Notes under the pieces: generated by a model
What the model was told of the DNA's origin: nothing
Databases searched by the model: none
Seen by the model: the letters and a program-made list of their open reading frames with translations, nothing else
In this document: piece by piece, positions 24,939 to 36,796 of the stretch
Position numbering within the stretch: the stretch's first letter is position 1
Layout of the letters: every line of letters begins with the position of its first letter
Assembly: GCA_025642065.1 (NCBI GenBank)
Contig: JAODUP010000522.1
Coordinates: forward strand, 281,048 to 345,047
Origin: Paralvinella palmiformis
Taxonomy: Eukaryota; Annelida; Polychaeta; Terebellida; Alvinellidae
Reading direction: 5' to 3'
DNA: 64,000 nucleotides
Position numbers and translations under genes: made by a program

Positions 24939-24943
24939 TTTTA

Positions 24944-26240
24944 GGGTACATAGTAAGTGGCAACAGGCACAGAGCATCACCATATCTAAAGATCCTTCGA
25001 AACCTACCTCCATAAATCTAAATACAACTATACATACATTACTCTAAAAATACAATGTTCCATACCTCCACATATTGATAAATGTGTGCGTATACCTAAA
25101 CATGTGTCTGGTCTACTCATCAGCCTGTGGGAACCAGCTAATTTCTTTTCGTACGCGACAAATATGTCACGCCCACAGGAAAGCGGCTACATGCAGGCTA
25201 TGTACAAAAAGCGGAAGCACGTAAAAAACGTACCATTTGATACCACTGCAACAAAACAACACGTGCGTGTGGCTCAATGGTGACTTGCTACATACATATC
25301 TAAACTATTTTGACACCACAGTTTACATTCAACAGTAATTTTCTGTGGTCCAAAAGAAACCTGTATATAAAACATTTCGACACCTCAGATGCTGACCTCA
25401 GCTTTATTCTGGGTTCGAATAACTGAATAAATCCTACCTATATGAACCATGTATCAATACACTTCTGACTGGTCTGGCGTCGAAGTTCTTCTCTAACCTA
25501 AGTGAACATTCAAGCCCTATATATAGCCTCAGCGTGTTAACAAACATTACAGTTTGTTCATAACAAAGAGAATGTACAATAACACAGTATGGACTCACTA
25601 AAGCGATTAAACTAAAATAAAAACAAAGTAGCAATACCGCACAATGGATTATTACTGGACTATAACGAAATATCGGCTCAAACCTGAGTAAATACTACGA
25701 TTTACTCGAACCTAACAGCTAACCCTCATACCTTTCCGTTCATCACTAAGGGAACGTTCATTCACGCCTAATTTAGCGTCCCTAAGTATATGCAGTTAGG
25801 TGTGGTGGGATCTAAATTAAAGCGCCTATCCACTTGATCTATTTGACCCATGGTCGAGAACAGCGGATTTCAGGCAGATCTCCGATACTGCGAATGACAC
25901 GTCGGGATTATAATAGCTATACATTTAACAAATTTCCTATATCAGTGTAATCTAATTACCCCATAATATGGAAAACCCGTCCGCAGCTTAATACCCATGC
26001 AGATGCCTGCCGGAGTAACAAACGACTCCAGGAGTATAAATCCATCAAGCAGCATTGTATGAATTAATAGGTCGTTTCGCCAGACCACATAAGAGGACAA
26101 CAATATATATTCTACATTATACATAACAAAGCTAATAAACTCAAACATGTTGCAACAACGACATAACTTTCTTACATTGGTGTAATAAGGAATCTGGATG
26201 GAAATAGATAAGATGTCTGGCACGGGCAATGTGCGTTTTA
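24944..26240 (+). repeat. Repeat A, copy 2 (complete 1297-bp unit)
   Basis: The unit starts at GGGTACATAG (24944) and is followed immediately by the same start at 26241, giving a period of 1297 bp. It contains the region missing from copy 1, 26043-26240, which is also present on the minus strand at about 35228-35425. It includes TATATAAAAC near 25365, AATAAATCC near 25427 and TGGCGTCGAAGTTCTT near 25474. The small frame is shifted in its first third (open from 25086). Confidence 0.85.
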
Positions 26241-27098
26241 GGGTACATAGTAAGAGGCAACAGGCACAGAGCATCAACATATCTAAACATCCTTCGAAAC
26301 CTACCTCCATAAATCTAAATACAACTATACATACATTAATCTAAAAATAAAATGTTCAATACCTCCACATATTGATAAATGTGTGCGTATACCTAAGCAT
26401 GTGTCTGGTCAACTCATCATACTGTGGGAACCAGCTAATTTGCTTTTCGTACGCGACAAATATGTCACGCCCACAGGAAAGCGGCTACATGCAGGCTACG
26501 TACAAAAAGCGGAAGGACGTAGAGAACATACCATTTGATACCACAGCACGCAGCAAACAACGCGTGCGTGTGGTTTAATGGTTACTTGCTACATACATAT
26601 CATAAACTATTTTGACACCACAGTTTACATTCAACAGTAATTTTCTGTGGTCCAAAAGAAACCTGTATATAAAACATTTCGACACCTCAGATGCTGACCT
26701 CAGCTTTATTCTGGGGTTCGAATAACTGAATAAATCCTACCTATATGAACCGTGTATCAATACACTTCCGACTGGTCTGGCGTCGAAGTTATTCTCTAAC
26801 CTAAGTGAACATTCAAGCCCTATATATAGCCTCAGCGTGTTAACAAACATTACAGTTTGTTCATAACAAAGAGAATGTACACTAACACAGTATGGACTCA
26901 CTAAAGCGATTAAACTAAAATAAAAACAAAGTAGCAATACCGCACAATGGATTATTACTGGACTAGAACGAAATATCGGCTCAAACCTGAGTAAATACTA
27001 CGATTTACTCGAACCTAACAGCTAACCCTCATACCTTTCCGTTCATCACTAAGTGAACGTTCATTCACGCTTAATTTAGCGTCCCTAAGTATATGTTA
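26241..27098 (+). repeat. Repeat A, copy 3 (second tandem unit, truncated)
   Basis: It continues directly from copy 2 with the same head and near-identical sequence, and stops in CCTAAGTATATG (27098), after which unrelated sequence begins. The small frame (26372-26578) is open but ends two codons early. Confidence 0.85.
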
Positions 27099-27099
27099 T

Positions 27100-28610
27100 C
27101 CCTAATAAATTATCAAGATATTAAAAATATCTTTCCTCTTCCTGGGTCTGTTGGCCATATAATCTGGTATCTTTCAATTACACCTGATTGAAGTCCGGAA
27201 GAGGTAATCTTTTCAGGGATTACACAATGCTAGGATTATGAATGACGTATATTCGTTCCAATCTGAAATATTAAGGCTCGTACAATAGACTATGATTATA
27301 TGAAGGAAATGGGAAGATTACAGTAGAGATATACTAAAATCATGAATGACCTCTTGACAAGATCAACCAACTCTTTGCTAATACGCGTTCCATCACTGAC
27401 TCATAAAATAAATATAATTAGAAAATCATTATTTATTATACAACACGGATGAAATAAAATCTTTTCGTTGACGATTGAATTACAGCAAACACACACACAC
27501 ACATACATTGGAATTTATAATATAGCATACGATCAACTATGCCGTCCAACGTCCATTTAATTCCAATAATAGGCTTGAAACATAACCCATTGAAAGACCT
27601 TCAGTTGTGTTCTTGGTTAATGATAGTAGTAAAGGTGATACATACATACATCCTGCAGGACACATCTCTAAGTAAAATACCTTCATATATTATATTGGAA
27701 AATAATCGTTCATCTATCATGGATATCCGTATCAAATATTGTATTTTATTAGCTGTAGTAAGGCCTTTTATCATCTGGTATTACGGCGAAGCTTAAATAA
27801 TAACCTAATATTTATTTCCAAATAGACGTCGATTAGAATGGATATAATGATGTTTTTCAGCATCAATATCAACAGTAACTGTAATAAATAAGCTTAAACA
27901 TATTAGAGCTAAAATAAACATGGTCTTAGTGATGATATTATGTATTTAAATTCCAACAAAATAAACCTTTCCCAAATCTGGTGAGAGTCAGATATACAAT
28001 GGTCCTGACATAATAAGTATTAAAATACATCGAATATCTGATAATATTAGCTAATACAATGACAATTGAAAGACCATATTATGGTCTTAGCGATACATCG
28101 CATTAAAAGTACAGAGGATGAAGGTAATATTCCACATGATACTATTCTGATATACGAGACAAATCATTCAGACATAAATTATATGTTAGAAAGAATACCC
28201 TTATTACTTTATTATCTTTTAATAAATACCAACAACAACAACAACATTTACAACATCAGAAATATCATTAACTGCAACAAAGATATTTGTAAATACCCAT
28301 TAGATAGAGTAAACCAATTTTTAGTATTAGTCATTTACAACTTCAACTAATATTTTTAAACAAATGAATTCAGCTTTATGTAATATAAACGTTTAATCAT
28401 CATAGTTTAATTAGTCAGTAAAATGGACAATATACGTAGGCTAACAAATAGATAATTTTTCTAGATCCAAGTACTATTTCTCGGTTACAATTACAGTTTT
28501 TACGATTCCCAATTTAATTATAACATTTGTATTTGCTTCTACATACACGTTTTGATATATGAATCCCATAAAAATATTAATATTTACTATCTGGTATGGT
28601 ACTTGAGTGT
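27100..28610. other. 1.5-kb region without a recognised gene
   Basis: Frames at 27539-27796 and 28066-28350 show no known motif and have A+T-rich, non-coding-like composition. Confidence 0.4.
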
Positions 28611-28616
28611 ATACAT

Positions 28617-28804
28617 GGATGATGATGATTGACGTTTTACTGCCACTTTTGTGCACAAGTTAGGCTAAATGGGCCGAGCGGCCTCCAAAGATAATGAGGC
28701 GAAGTCAAAGACGAAACAACCTTCAGATATGCCAACGCCGAGATTCGAACACGGGTGGTAGTGATTTGTAGTCCATACGGCTACACCACGGAGGCGCCCT
28801 GTTT
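28617..28804 (-). repeat. tRNA-derived SINE, family 1, copy 1
   Basis: Minus-strand sequence starts with GGGCGCCTCCGTGGTGTAGC (tRNA-like head), has GTGTTCGAATCTCGGC as box B, continues with ATATCTGAAGGTTGTTTCGT and ends in an (ATC)n tail. It matches 54443-54636 over its whole length. Confidence 0.75.
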
Positions 28805-29330
28805 ATATGGAACAATGTTCTTTGGATACTATGCATAAGCGGATGTTAATCTTCAATGTATTATTCCATGATAGATCGAGAAAACCGATCCAACGCAGGA
28901 AAGAGAGGTTAGAGGATAGGACTACAAACATCTAGCTTGTGGGTTCAAATGCAGATCACACCTGAATTTGTAAGGTGTTTCGCGAGGGTTTATCCACTCT
29001 GCCATATCTAGCCGAGGATTATTAATTCAGAATATTAATATTATATTAAATCTTCTAACGGAGTAAAAAAAGATGTGGATCTTCATCGCTGATTAAACCT
29101 CCAAACAGTCTTCAAGTCAAATATATTTTAACTAGTATTACCTTGTTTAATATAGATTGTTTCAATGTGTGTTAGCTGCTTAAAATAAGAGCCTTTTTAA
29201 TTATATTTGAGGTGTAATCCCTTTGTGTGTGCGGGGGTGGGGTGAATGTGGGTGTATGTCAACGAGTAAGGGTCTGATAGTAATAGCAACCATAAATGAT
29301 CAGGTGAAAACCTTCAGTTTGTAACAACAC
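28805..29330. other. Region without a recognised gene
   Basis: There is a short GT-rich run near 29225. Nothing else was recognised. Confidence 0.4.
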
Positions 29331-29338
29331 GGAACATA

Positions 29339-29680
29339 ATGGCTTACCGGGGAGGTCAAAAAGTGCAGAAAGTAATGATGCAACCCATCAACTTAATCTT
29401 TCGTTACCTACAAAATCGTTCACGTATACAGGTCTGGCTGTATGAACAGACGACCTTGCGAGTTGAGGGACACATTATTGGATTTTATGAGTACATGAAT
29501 TTAGTTCTGGATGAAGCGGAAGAAGTCCACATGAAAAATCAGACAAGAAGGTCTTTGGGTCACATTCTGCTAAAGGGTGACAACATCACGTTGATCCAGC
29601 AGGTGGAAATACCACAGTTGTCATTGATGTCTGTAACTTGTGTCGAGTCTAGTTTTTGTATAGATTCCAAATCTGTGTAA
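29339..29680 (+). pseudogene. SNRPE-like: Intronless copy of Sm protein E (SNRPE), probable retrocopy
   Basis: The frame encodes 113 residues. Residues 1-91 match small nuclear ribonucleoprotein E, a core component of the Sm ring on spliceosomal U snRNAs. Visible blocks are [37 protein letters not shown] (Sm1) and LKGDNITL (Sm2). The metazoan protein is about 92 residues, so the last ~22 residues are an extension caused by loss of the normal stop. Normally invariant positions are altered: the Asp after IIGF is Tyr and the Arg of LGR is His. AATAAA follows at 29722. With no intron, no adjoining exon and only transposon debris around it, a processed retrocopy is most likely. The frame is still open, so a young pseudogene or expressed retrogene cannot be separated here. 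Confidence 0.85.
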
Positions 29681-29759
29681 TAATTGTCATAAGAAATGTT
29701 CATAGCCTGTTTCCGCTGCAAATAAACTAACAGTAAATGTTCTTGTGACTCATACTGCT

Positions 29760-30735
29760 TTTACTGGATATTAATTTGGCCACAAAACGTTGCCACGACA
29801 GTCTTAGGGAACTAAAGTTCCATTCCTAGCAAATTATATTGTTTCATAATAATAAGATTTGCCTATGTGCATTTATGTGATGTAATTGGTCTTTGTCTTT
29901 TATTGTAACGCGTCTATATTGATACAAACTCAGCAATTTTGACTGAAAAACATTTCAGTTTCAGGGAAAGTACTGAGAATGTAACCATCTTCTACCGCGT
30001 CTTCAATAAGTCTTGTCTGAGTATATTATTAAGATGAAAAGATTGTCTAAAATACAAAAATGGAAAAACATAGTGGAAACTTAATTGCATTACTTATTAT
30101 CTGAACAAGGCATCATTCTCTGCCTTATAATGACACGTTGTATCTTAGTTGGCCATTGACAATCTTCAAAAACTATATTGAACGACTTTAGAGTGCATTC
30201 ATCTCCATAATTACTGGTGCGAGTATGTGCAATATGTTTTGCCGGCTTAATGACGATTTTATCAAAGTAGTTGATGTATTTTCGTTGAATGTTATTTTTT
30301 TCTTTCTATAGTGTTAAGTGCTATGGATGTAGCGATCATAATATTACTTCATACAGCCGTAAATGAGTTTAGCATAATTACTTTGTTTGGTCTTTAATAT
30401 ATTTGATAAATGACAAAAGTTTACATTTTCTAAAACACATTTTACTAATGCCAATTAAATTCAATTAATTGGCTTTTACAACATAGTTATCGCCAGAAAG
30501 TAATATAGAATAAAACTCATTTAAAGGTTTCCCAGTGAAAACCCATTGTAAAATAGACCTATTGTCATTTTAAAATGTCCATTTCACGTGAAACAGGAAT
30601 TACCTTTTGAACCCAGCTACACTTATAAAGTAATTACAAATTAATTAATAGAGAGACGGACAGCAGGATTAACGATCATGCAAGTTGAGTGAGAGGCAGA
30701 CATGAAGATGAACAAGCAGACTTACAGTTTTTAAT
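29760..30735. other. Region without a recognised gene
   Basis: A+T-rich sequence with no supported features. Confidence 0.45.
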
Positions 30736-30739
30736 GCAC

Positions 30740-31165
30740 CTACTAATGTGATATGTGGCGGTTTAAGAGGTTCCCCGATGATTGCACAGATTGACCCTGC
30801 CAAATAATGTTTGCCACCAATTACAGTTATATGATACTAGGCTGATCAACTCTGACATTCATGATAGGAGTCATTTCCGCCCAAATATTTTCAGAGCCAT
30901 TCATATCCAGAGACATAGCAGGCCGTCAATGTACTCAACTTTTTCATTCTTCAGAAACTTTCGGATTAACCGTGTTCTGTGGGATATTGCATTATCATCT
31001 TGATAACCAAAATTGTTCAATAATGGTCTTTGAGCAAATGATAGTAACTTGTATTTTAGGATTTGGAATCACTCATCCTGATTACATGAAGTAGCCGGCA
31101 GATTTATCCAATGATGTGTTGTGTTTATGTGGCCGGTTCCTGAAGTTTTCTCTATCAATAATTCA
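30740..31165 (-). pseudogene. Second Tc1/mariner transposase fragment
   Basis: Minus-strand reading gives NAISHRTRLIRKFLKNEKVE, then YID..AMSLDMNGSENIWAEM, the same DDE C-terminal block as at 3.0-3.2 kb (family pattern LDWPA.SPDLNPIE..W). At DNA level it also matches 3010-3170, so the two relics belong to one family. It is truncated and frameshifted. Confidence 0.7.
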
Positions 31166-31309
31166 GTTTTATTCTGTTTTAAGGTGTTAGGTCGGGCTTC
31201 AAAAATCTCCAGAATGGTAGATGAATGCTCATAGAGTATTTAGCTACAGCTGCAAGTGAAGTGTTAACTTTCCTTATCTTGCATTTAATCAGTTTTATTC
31301 TATAAAATA

Positions 31310-31756
31310 TTGATAAGTTGTTGTGGGCAGTCAACCGTGACTGCTTCTATTACCTGTGCAGAGTCAATGCCTGAAAATCAGCCGGCTCCCAGGTGTGAAG
31401 AGAAGACCACTGTTTTGACAACTTGGCGTACGCGTCGTCGCACAAGACTGGGAACCCGGGCAGACAGAAAGTTAATTAGGCATATTAAATGTGTTAGATT
31501 AACAACTGCAAGCGACAAATTAAGTGCCTATCACAACAAACCTGGTGTAAATATGCGGAATCTTATTTCACTAACTGGCAATGAGCCGGCGAAGTCTTTG
31601 TTTAATGTTAATTCATTTGTTAATACGTCGTCTTTCGATTTTAAGTCTAAATTTATTAAATTTATTGTGCGCCCTCGTCGTAAACATGCTAGGGTTTTAC
31701 TAAGGAGTATTAATTTTCATACATTACATGTTTTTAGCTCTTTACATGATGATTAG
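31310..31756 (+). pseudogene. LINE lineage b, N-terminal/ORF1-like part
   Basis: This is an open frame of 148 residues just upstream of the LINE endonuclease. It is rich in Arg and Lys (WRTRRRTRLGTRADRK) with no recognised domain. Its position and the 18-bp gap to the endonuclease frame suggest the 5' part of the same element rather than a host gene. The true start is unknown. Confidence 0.5.
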
Positions 31757-31774
31757 AAGGTTGATATCCCATTA

Positions 31775-32540
31775 ATGGTAAGTTGTCCGAATGTTCAATC
31801 CTTGAGAAATAAAGCCATTTCTGTTGATTATATTATATCACAAGATAATGATGTATTAGCACTTAACCAAAACGGGATCGGAATTGACACTGATCAGCTC
31901 ACCATAAATGAATTGGTTCCTGGGGGTTATGAGTTTAATCATATTCCTCGTAAAAGTGATAGACGCGGTGGTGGTATTGGTATACTCTACAAATCGGAAC
32001 TTACTGTCACGGTGAGTAAGTCAGAGACAGCGGAGATGTACACCTATTTTGAAAAATATGGACTGTATCAAAATATAGGTAAGGTTACAGTTAAATTTTG
32101 TATTATATATCGTCCCACTCCTTCTAAACAAAATGGCTTTAGAAATTCAATCTTCTTTGACGAATGGATTAAATATTTAGATAACATAGCCATTATCCCA
32201 TACGATGTCATAATAACTGGTGATTTAAACTTCCATGTGGACATTAAGTCTAATGTTGAAACTCGTCCATTTTTTCAGTATTTTGGATTCACATGGACTG
32301 ACTCAACGTGTCAACAGTGCAACTCACAAAGGAGGTCACACACTAGATTTGAACATTTGTAGAGAATCGAGTCTCACCCATCATAGCAGGAACTCCTTTT
32401 GTATGTGACCTTGGTTTAGCAGTAACAAATGTAATTTCTTCGGCGATTATCTGGCTGTACATATCATTATTAATATGGATACGCCTGAGTGTATACAAAG
32501 AAAGATCTATATTGATGATCTACAGTCGTCTCAACTCCTA
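31775..32540 (+). pseudogene. LINE lineage b, AP endonuclease
   Basis: This is the apurinic-endonuclease-like domain of a non-LTR retrotransposon, which nicks target DNA. The motifs visible are the N-terminal NVQSLRNKA block, RRGGGIGILYKS, IIYRPTPSKQ and VIITGDLNFHVD (catalytic GD.N). The usual Glu of the Q.E.W-type block appears as Asn (ALNQNGIG). The main frame closes near 32362. The final SDH-like block beyond it is shifted and damaged. Confidence 0.8.
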
Positions 32541-34560
32541 AGTAAGTAATTGTGAGGGATCAATTGACGAGCTCGTATAAGTCTATAACAAAGGTGTTCA
32601 TAAATCACCAAGCTCCTTCGTGTTCAAAAATCATCATGTTGAGACCAGAAACTCCTTGGTACTCTGATAAACTCAAATCTGCTAAGACAATTTTCAGGAA
32701 AGCAGAGAGAAACTGGCGCCGAACTTCCTTAATGGTGCATTTTGAAATATACAGGGATCTGCTCTTCGAGGAGAAGAAGTGTTTCTATTCCACAAAGATA
32801 GAGGAATATGGAAAAGATCAAAATAAAATTAACTAAGAACTTGATGAGAAGTAACTCAAATGTACATCTTCCATATTTTATCTCGGATGAACTCCTGGCG
32901 GACAATTCAGCAATTATTTCATGAGGAAAGCAACAATCATCAGGAATAAGATCATGTCGGATACCCCAAACACTACCGGCGATATTTCCATGAATGCAGA
33001 TATTATGTTTAATGGAAAGATACTCGAAATGTTTCGACCGACATCTGAGGTTGAGGATAAGGAGATAATAATCAAGTCTCCGAACAAGTCATGTGACTTG
33101 GATCCACTGCCCACTTGGCTTTTGAAGAAATGTGTGGATGAACTTCTGCCGCTGATAACAGCCATTCTCAATAGGTCAATGGATGAAACAGCATTGTCGT
33201 TGTGTTTGAAAAGAGCCACCATAATCCCGCTGCTTAAGAGACCTGGGTTGGATAAGGAAGAGATGAAGAATTATCGTCCTATTTCTAACCTTCCTTTCAT
33301 CTCTAAACTAATTGAAAAGGGAATTGCAAGGTATATAGAAGAACACTTTGAGCACAATGATATTAATAATATTTATCAGTCGGCTTATCATAGAGGTCAT
33401 TCAACAGAAACTGTTCCCTTGAAAGTGCACAGTGACATTGCTGAGGTTCTTGATGAAGGATCCATGACTGCATTAATTATGCTTGATTTATCCGCAGCTT
33501 TCGACTTAATCGATCACCCAATTCTACTGAAGCGGTTACAATGTTCCTTTGATATCAAGGAAAAAGCTATAACTTGGTTAATGTCGTACCCGCTGACAGA
33601 ACTCAGTGTGTTTTAATGGCCAATAAAACATCGCCGGATGTAGGTCTTTTTGGTGTACCACAGGGATATGTTTTAGGACTAAAGAATTACTCTATGTATA
33701 CCAAACCAGTAGGTGAAATTATTAAACGGTATAAAATTAAATATCATTGTTATGCTGATGATACAAAAGTGTACGTGACTTTGAAGTCATATGATACATG
33801 GAATGATATTTCATCTTCAATTGAAGCTTGTATTGCAGACATACGTACTTGGATGAACAGCAACATGTTGAAATTGAATAAGGACAAGACATAATTCATT
33901 GTTTTCTCATCCAAGCAATATGTAAAGAAAACTGAGATTCTCCGCATTAAGGAAGGATCCAGTTATATAAATTATTCCATATCTGTAAGAAATCTAGGGC
34001 TTATATTAGATAATACCCTAGAAATGGGAAGCAGGTGAATTCTATATGTAAGTCTTGTTATTATCAAATAAGAAATATAGGACTTATTCGTAAATACATA
34101 AATAATGAGACATGCAAGATTTTAATCCAAGCCCTTATTATTTCTGAATTGGACTATGGCAATGCACTACTATATAATATCCCTCTCTCTCTCTGATCAA
34201 CCGCCTACAACGAATGCAGAACTGTGCTGCACGTCTGGTGACACGCACTCCCAAAAGGGGTCATGTAACACCAGTTTTGTTCCAGCTAAACTGGCTTCCT
34301 GTACGTGTCAGATCATTGTAAAAAATCCTGTTTATTACGTTCAAAGTACTGATTGGAACAACCAGTGTATCTAAGCAATCTGATCGAAAAATATATACCA
34401 TTCAGAATGCTTCGATCTGAATCGTATTCACTTTTGAGCGTACCAAGAAGCCATACAGCAATGTACTGAAAGAGATCCTTCCGAGAATCACCTCCAAAAC
34501 TGTGGAACAAGTTGCCAAACCACATATAACCCAATTATTCAAATTGGCGTATTTATAATA
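32541..34560 (+). pseudogene. LINE lineage b, reverse transcriptase
   Basis: The linker (32552-32836, with ETPWYSDKLKSAK) is followed by the reverse transcriptase in two frames. The first, 32921-33616, carries LPTWLLKKCVDELLPLI, RATIIPLLKRPGLDK, NYRPISNLPFISKLIEK, Q.AYHRGHSTET and MLDLSAAFDLIDH. The second, 33574-33894, carries GVPQGYVLG (usually GVPQGSVLGP) and YADDTKVY (33751-33762), then WMNSNMLKLNKDKT. C-terminal blocks RLQRMQNCAARLV and LNWLPVRVRS lie near 34200-34310 in another frame. The order and motifs are those of CR1/Jockey-group LINEs. Frameshifts and stops make it inactive. Confidence 0.85.
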
Positions 34561-34665
34561 TTAAACCAGTTTATTATATATAAAATGTATTTGATCTAAA
34601 TGAGCTCAGAATATGTTTTGTTTGTGTTTTAAATTTTAAGCGCCTTAGAGCAATGTGAGCTAGAG
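34561..34665 (+). repeat. LINE lineage b 3' tail
   Basis: The non-coding 3' end contains AAGCGCCTTAGAGCAAT (34638-34654), which is shared, with a 2-base insertion, by the SINE family 2 copy at 49374-49392. There is no simple triplet tail here. Confidence 0.5.
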
Positions 34666-34749
34666 ACAGAAGTAAGTTTTGTTGTTTTTTCCATTTTCGT
34701 ACACCAATCATACCATATCCTATTCATTCCTACCCGTTTTTTATCTTCT

Positions 34750-34751
<2 letters not shown>

Positions 34752-34783
<32 letters not shown>

Positions 34784-34938
34784 GTGTGTGTGTGTGCTTC
34801 AGTGTATGTTTAAGGATGTGTGGTTTCATGGAGATATATATATATATATTGTGTGTGTGTGTGTGTGCATGCGTGTATGTGCGTGAAGTTGTGCGTGCAT
34901 GCGTGCGTGCGTGCGTGTGTAGGTGCGTGCATGTGTGT
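34752..34938. repeat. Compound (TA)n/(GT)n/(GCGT)n microsatellites
   Basis: TA and GT tracts alternate and lead directly into the end of the inverted repeat A copy. The GCGT-type part recalls the tract at 24.7-24.9 kb. Confidence 0.9.
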
Positions 34939-36147
34939 GGTGTCAAATAGGTATGCTTTACGTGCTTCCGCTTTTGTAGATAGCCTGCATGTGGCCGCTC
35001 TGCTGTTGGCATTACATATTTGTCGGGTACGAAAATCGAATTAGTTCTGTCCCATAGGTTGATGAGTAACCCAGATAAATGCATAGGTATACATATACAT
35101 GTATCGATACATGGAGGTGTATGGTGGTATAGAATGGATGTATAGTTTATTTACATTTAGATGTGTGGAGGAAGAAGTATTAACGTATATTTAGAGTTGT
35201 TGATATTCTGCGCCAGTGCCTCTATATATGTATCCTAAAACACGCATTGTCCATGTTATACTTCAAACCTATTTCCATCCAGATTCCTTTTTACACAAAT
35301 ATAAATGTATGTCGTTATTACAGCATACTTTAGTCTATTAACTTTGCTATATATGATGTAGAATTCATATTGTTGTTCTCCTATGTGGTCTAGCATTCAA
35401 ACAATGTTGCTTGATGGATTTATACCCCTGGAGCCGTTTGTTACTCCGGCAGATATCTCCATGGATATTAAACTGCGGACAGAGTTTGTTTCCCATATTA
35501 TAAGTAATTAGGTTATTACTGATATAGGAAAAGATTCTTGAATGTATAGCTATTATAATCCCGACGTGTCATTCGCAGTATCGGAAATCTGCCTGAAATC
35601 CGCTGTTCTCGACCATGGGTCAAATAGATCAAGTGGATAGGCGCTTTAATTTAGATCCCACCACACCTAACTGCATATACTTAGGGACGCTAAATTAGGC
35701 GTGAATGAACGGTCACTTAGTGATTAACGGAAACGTATGAGGATCAGCTGTTAGGTTCGGGTAAATCATAGTATTTACTCAGGCTTGAGACGATAGTTTG
35801 TTCTAGTCCAGTAATAATCCATTGTGCAGTATTGCTACTTTGTTTTTATTTTAATTAAATCACTTCAGTGAGTCCATACTGAGTTAGTGTACATTCTCTT
35901 GAGGTGAACAAACTGTAATGTTTGTTAACACGCCGTAGACCCATCAGAGGCCTAACATTTCGTTTAGGTTACAGAAGAGATTTGACGCCAGACCAATAGG
36001 AGGCCAGCAACTGAGGTGTGAAAATGTTGTTATATAAGCTTTCTTTTGGACAACATAAGATTACTGTTGAACGTAAACTGTGGTGTCAAAGTAGTTATGA
36101 TATGTATGTAGTAAGTTACCATTGAACCACACGCACGTATTGTTTGC

Positions 36148-36152
<5 letters not shown>
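34939..36152 (-). repeat. Repeat A, copy 4 (inverted, circularly permuted complete unit)
   Basis: Read on the minus strand from 36152, the sequence starts inside the small frame (CAGCAAACAATACGTGCGTG). It runs through the TATA-like, AATAAA and distal parts, crosses a unit junction near 35230 (GCGTGTTTTAGGATACATA), then continues from the unit head to TTTGACACCACA (34939). The two ends meet in the monomer within about 10 bp, so exactly one unit is present but opened at a different point from copies 1, 2 and 5. It is more diverged than copies 2 and 3. Microsatellites flank both ends. Confidence 0.8.
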
Positions 36153-36185
<33 letters not shown>

Positions 36186-36211
36186 TGTTATGTGTGTGTT
36201 TATGGTAGTTT

Positions 36212-36265
<54 letters not shown>
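36153..36265. repeat. (TA)n microsatellites
   Basis: Two TA tracts (about 36151-36181 and 36215-36262) surround a short GT-rich spacer. Confidence 0.95.
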
Positions 36266-36266
<1 letters not shown>

Positions 36267-36271
36267 TGTGT

Positions 36272-36715
36272 GTGTTTTAGCTCTGTATAATAACTCGTTC
36301 GTTTCATTAATTCGTTATGTACTTACGTATCACCGCAGCAGAATTTCCCTTTCTCCATCTTTGAATGACAATGTATTAAACACAACAATGGCCTTTGGAC
36401 CGGCTACAGTCAATAAAACGGCGACTTTTCTTTTATTTTGCTTGCTATCCATATTGATCGCTTACATATTGATCGCTTGGAATATCATTTATTTTGGTGG
36501 CTTCATGTGTTCCATTTTTAATTAATTCTTTTGGACTTAATTGATCCGGTAATTCAATCCGTTAGTGAATGCGTTCAATAGACTTCTGGTACCGTGTAAT
36601 GTTGGATGTACCGTTGTCTATGTATAAAAGTGTGTGTCCACAAGACTGTCTTCAACATGAACTGATTTTGTTAAACAAGTCTTTCTTTACTACTGTCCAA
36701 TGGTGACGTGATATA

Positions 36716-36716
<1 letters not shown>
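36272..36716 (-). pseudogene. Gag fragment of a Ty3/Gypsy element, second copy
   Basis: From AACTCGTTCG (36292) to GATATAGTATATAT the sequence matches 46244-46675 with only about six substitutions, so the two are recent copies. On the minus strand it holds a gag start (MEHMKPPK, then a stop) and KVAVLLTVAGPKAIVVFNTL, a typical gag block. Its + strand left edge is fused to TTTTAGCTCTGTATAATA, the first 18 bases of repeat C with one change. Pol is absent, so this is a captured or recombined piece. Confidence 0.75.
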
Positions 36717-36785
<69 letters not shown>

Positions 36786-36796
36786 TTTGTGTGTGT
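36717..36796. repeat. (TA)n(TG)n microsatellite
   Basis: A TA tract and then TG tracts link the gag fragment to repeat C. Confidence 0.95.

Noticed and set aside
24513..25047. Long overlapping stop-free frames on both strands (up to 166 codons)
   Set aside because: They are translations of the GT/GCGT tract in several frames at once. Period-4 DNA without stops explains them fully.
36190..36525. 111-codon plus frame
   Set aside because: Its start is a TA microsatellite and the rest is the antisense strand of the gag fragment.
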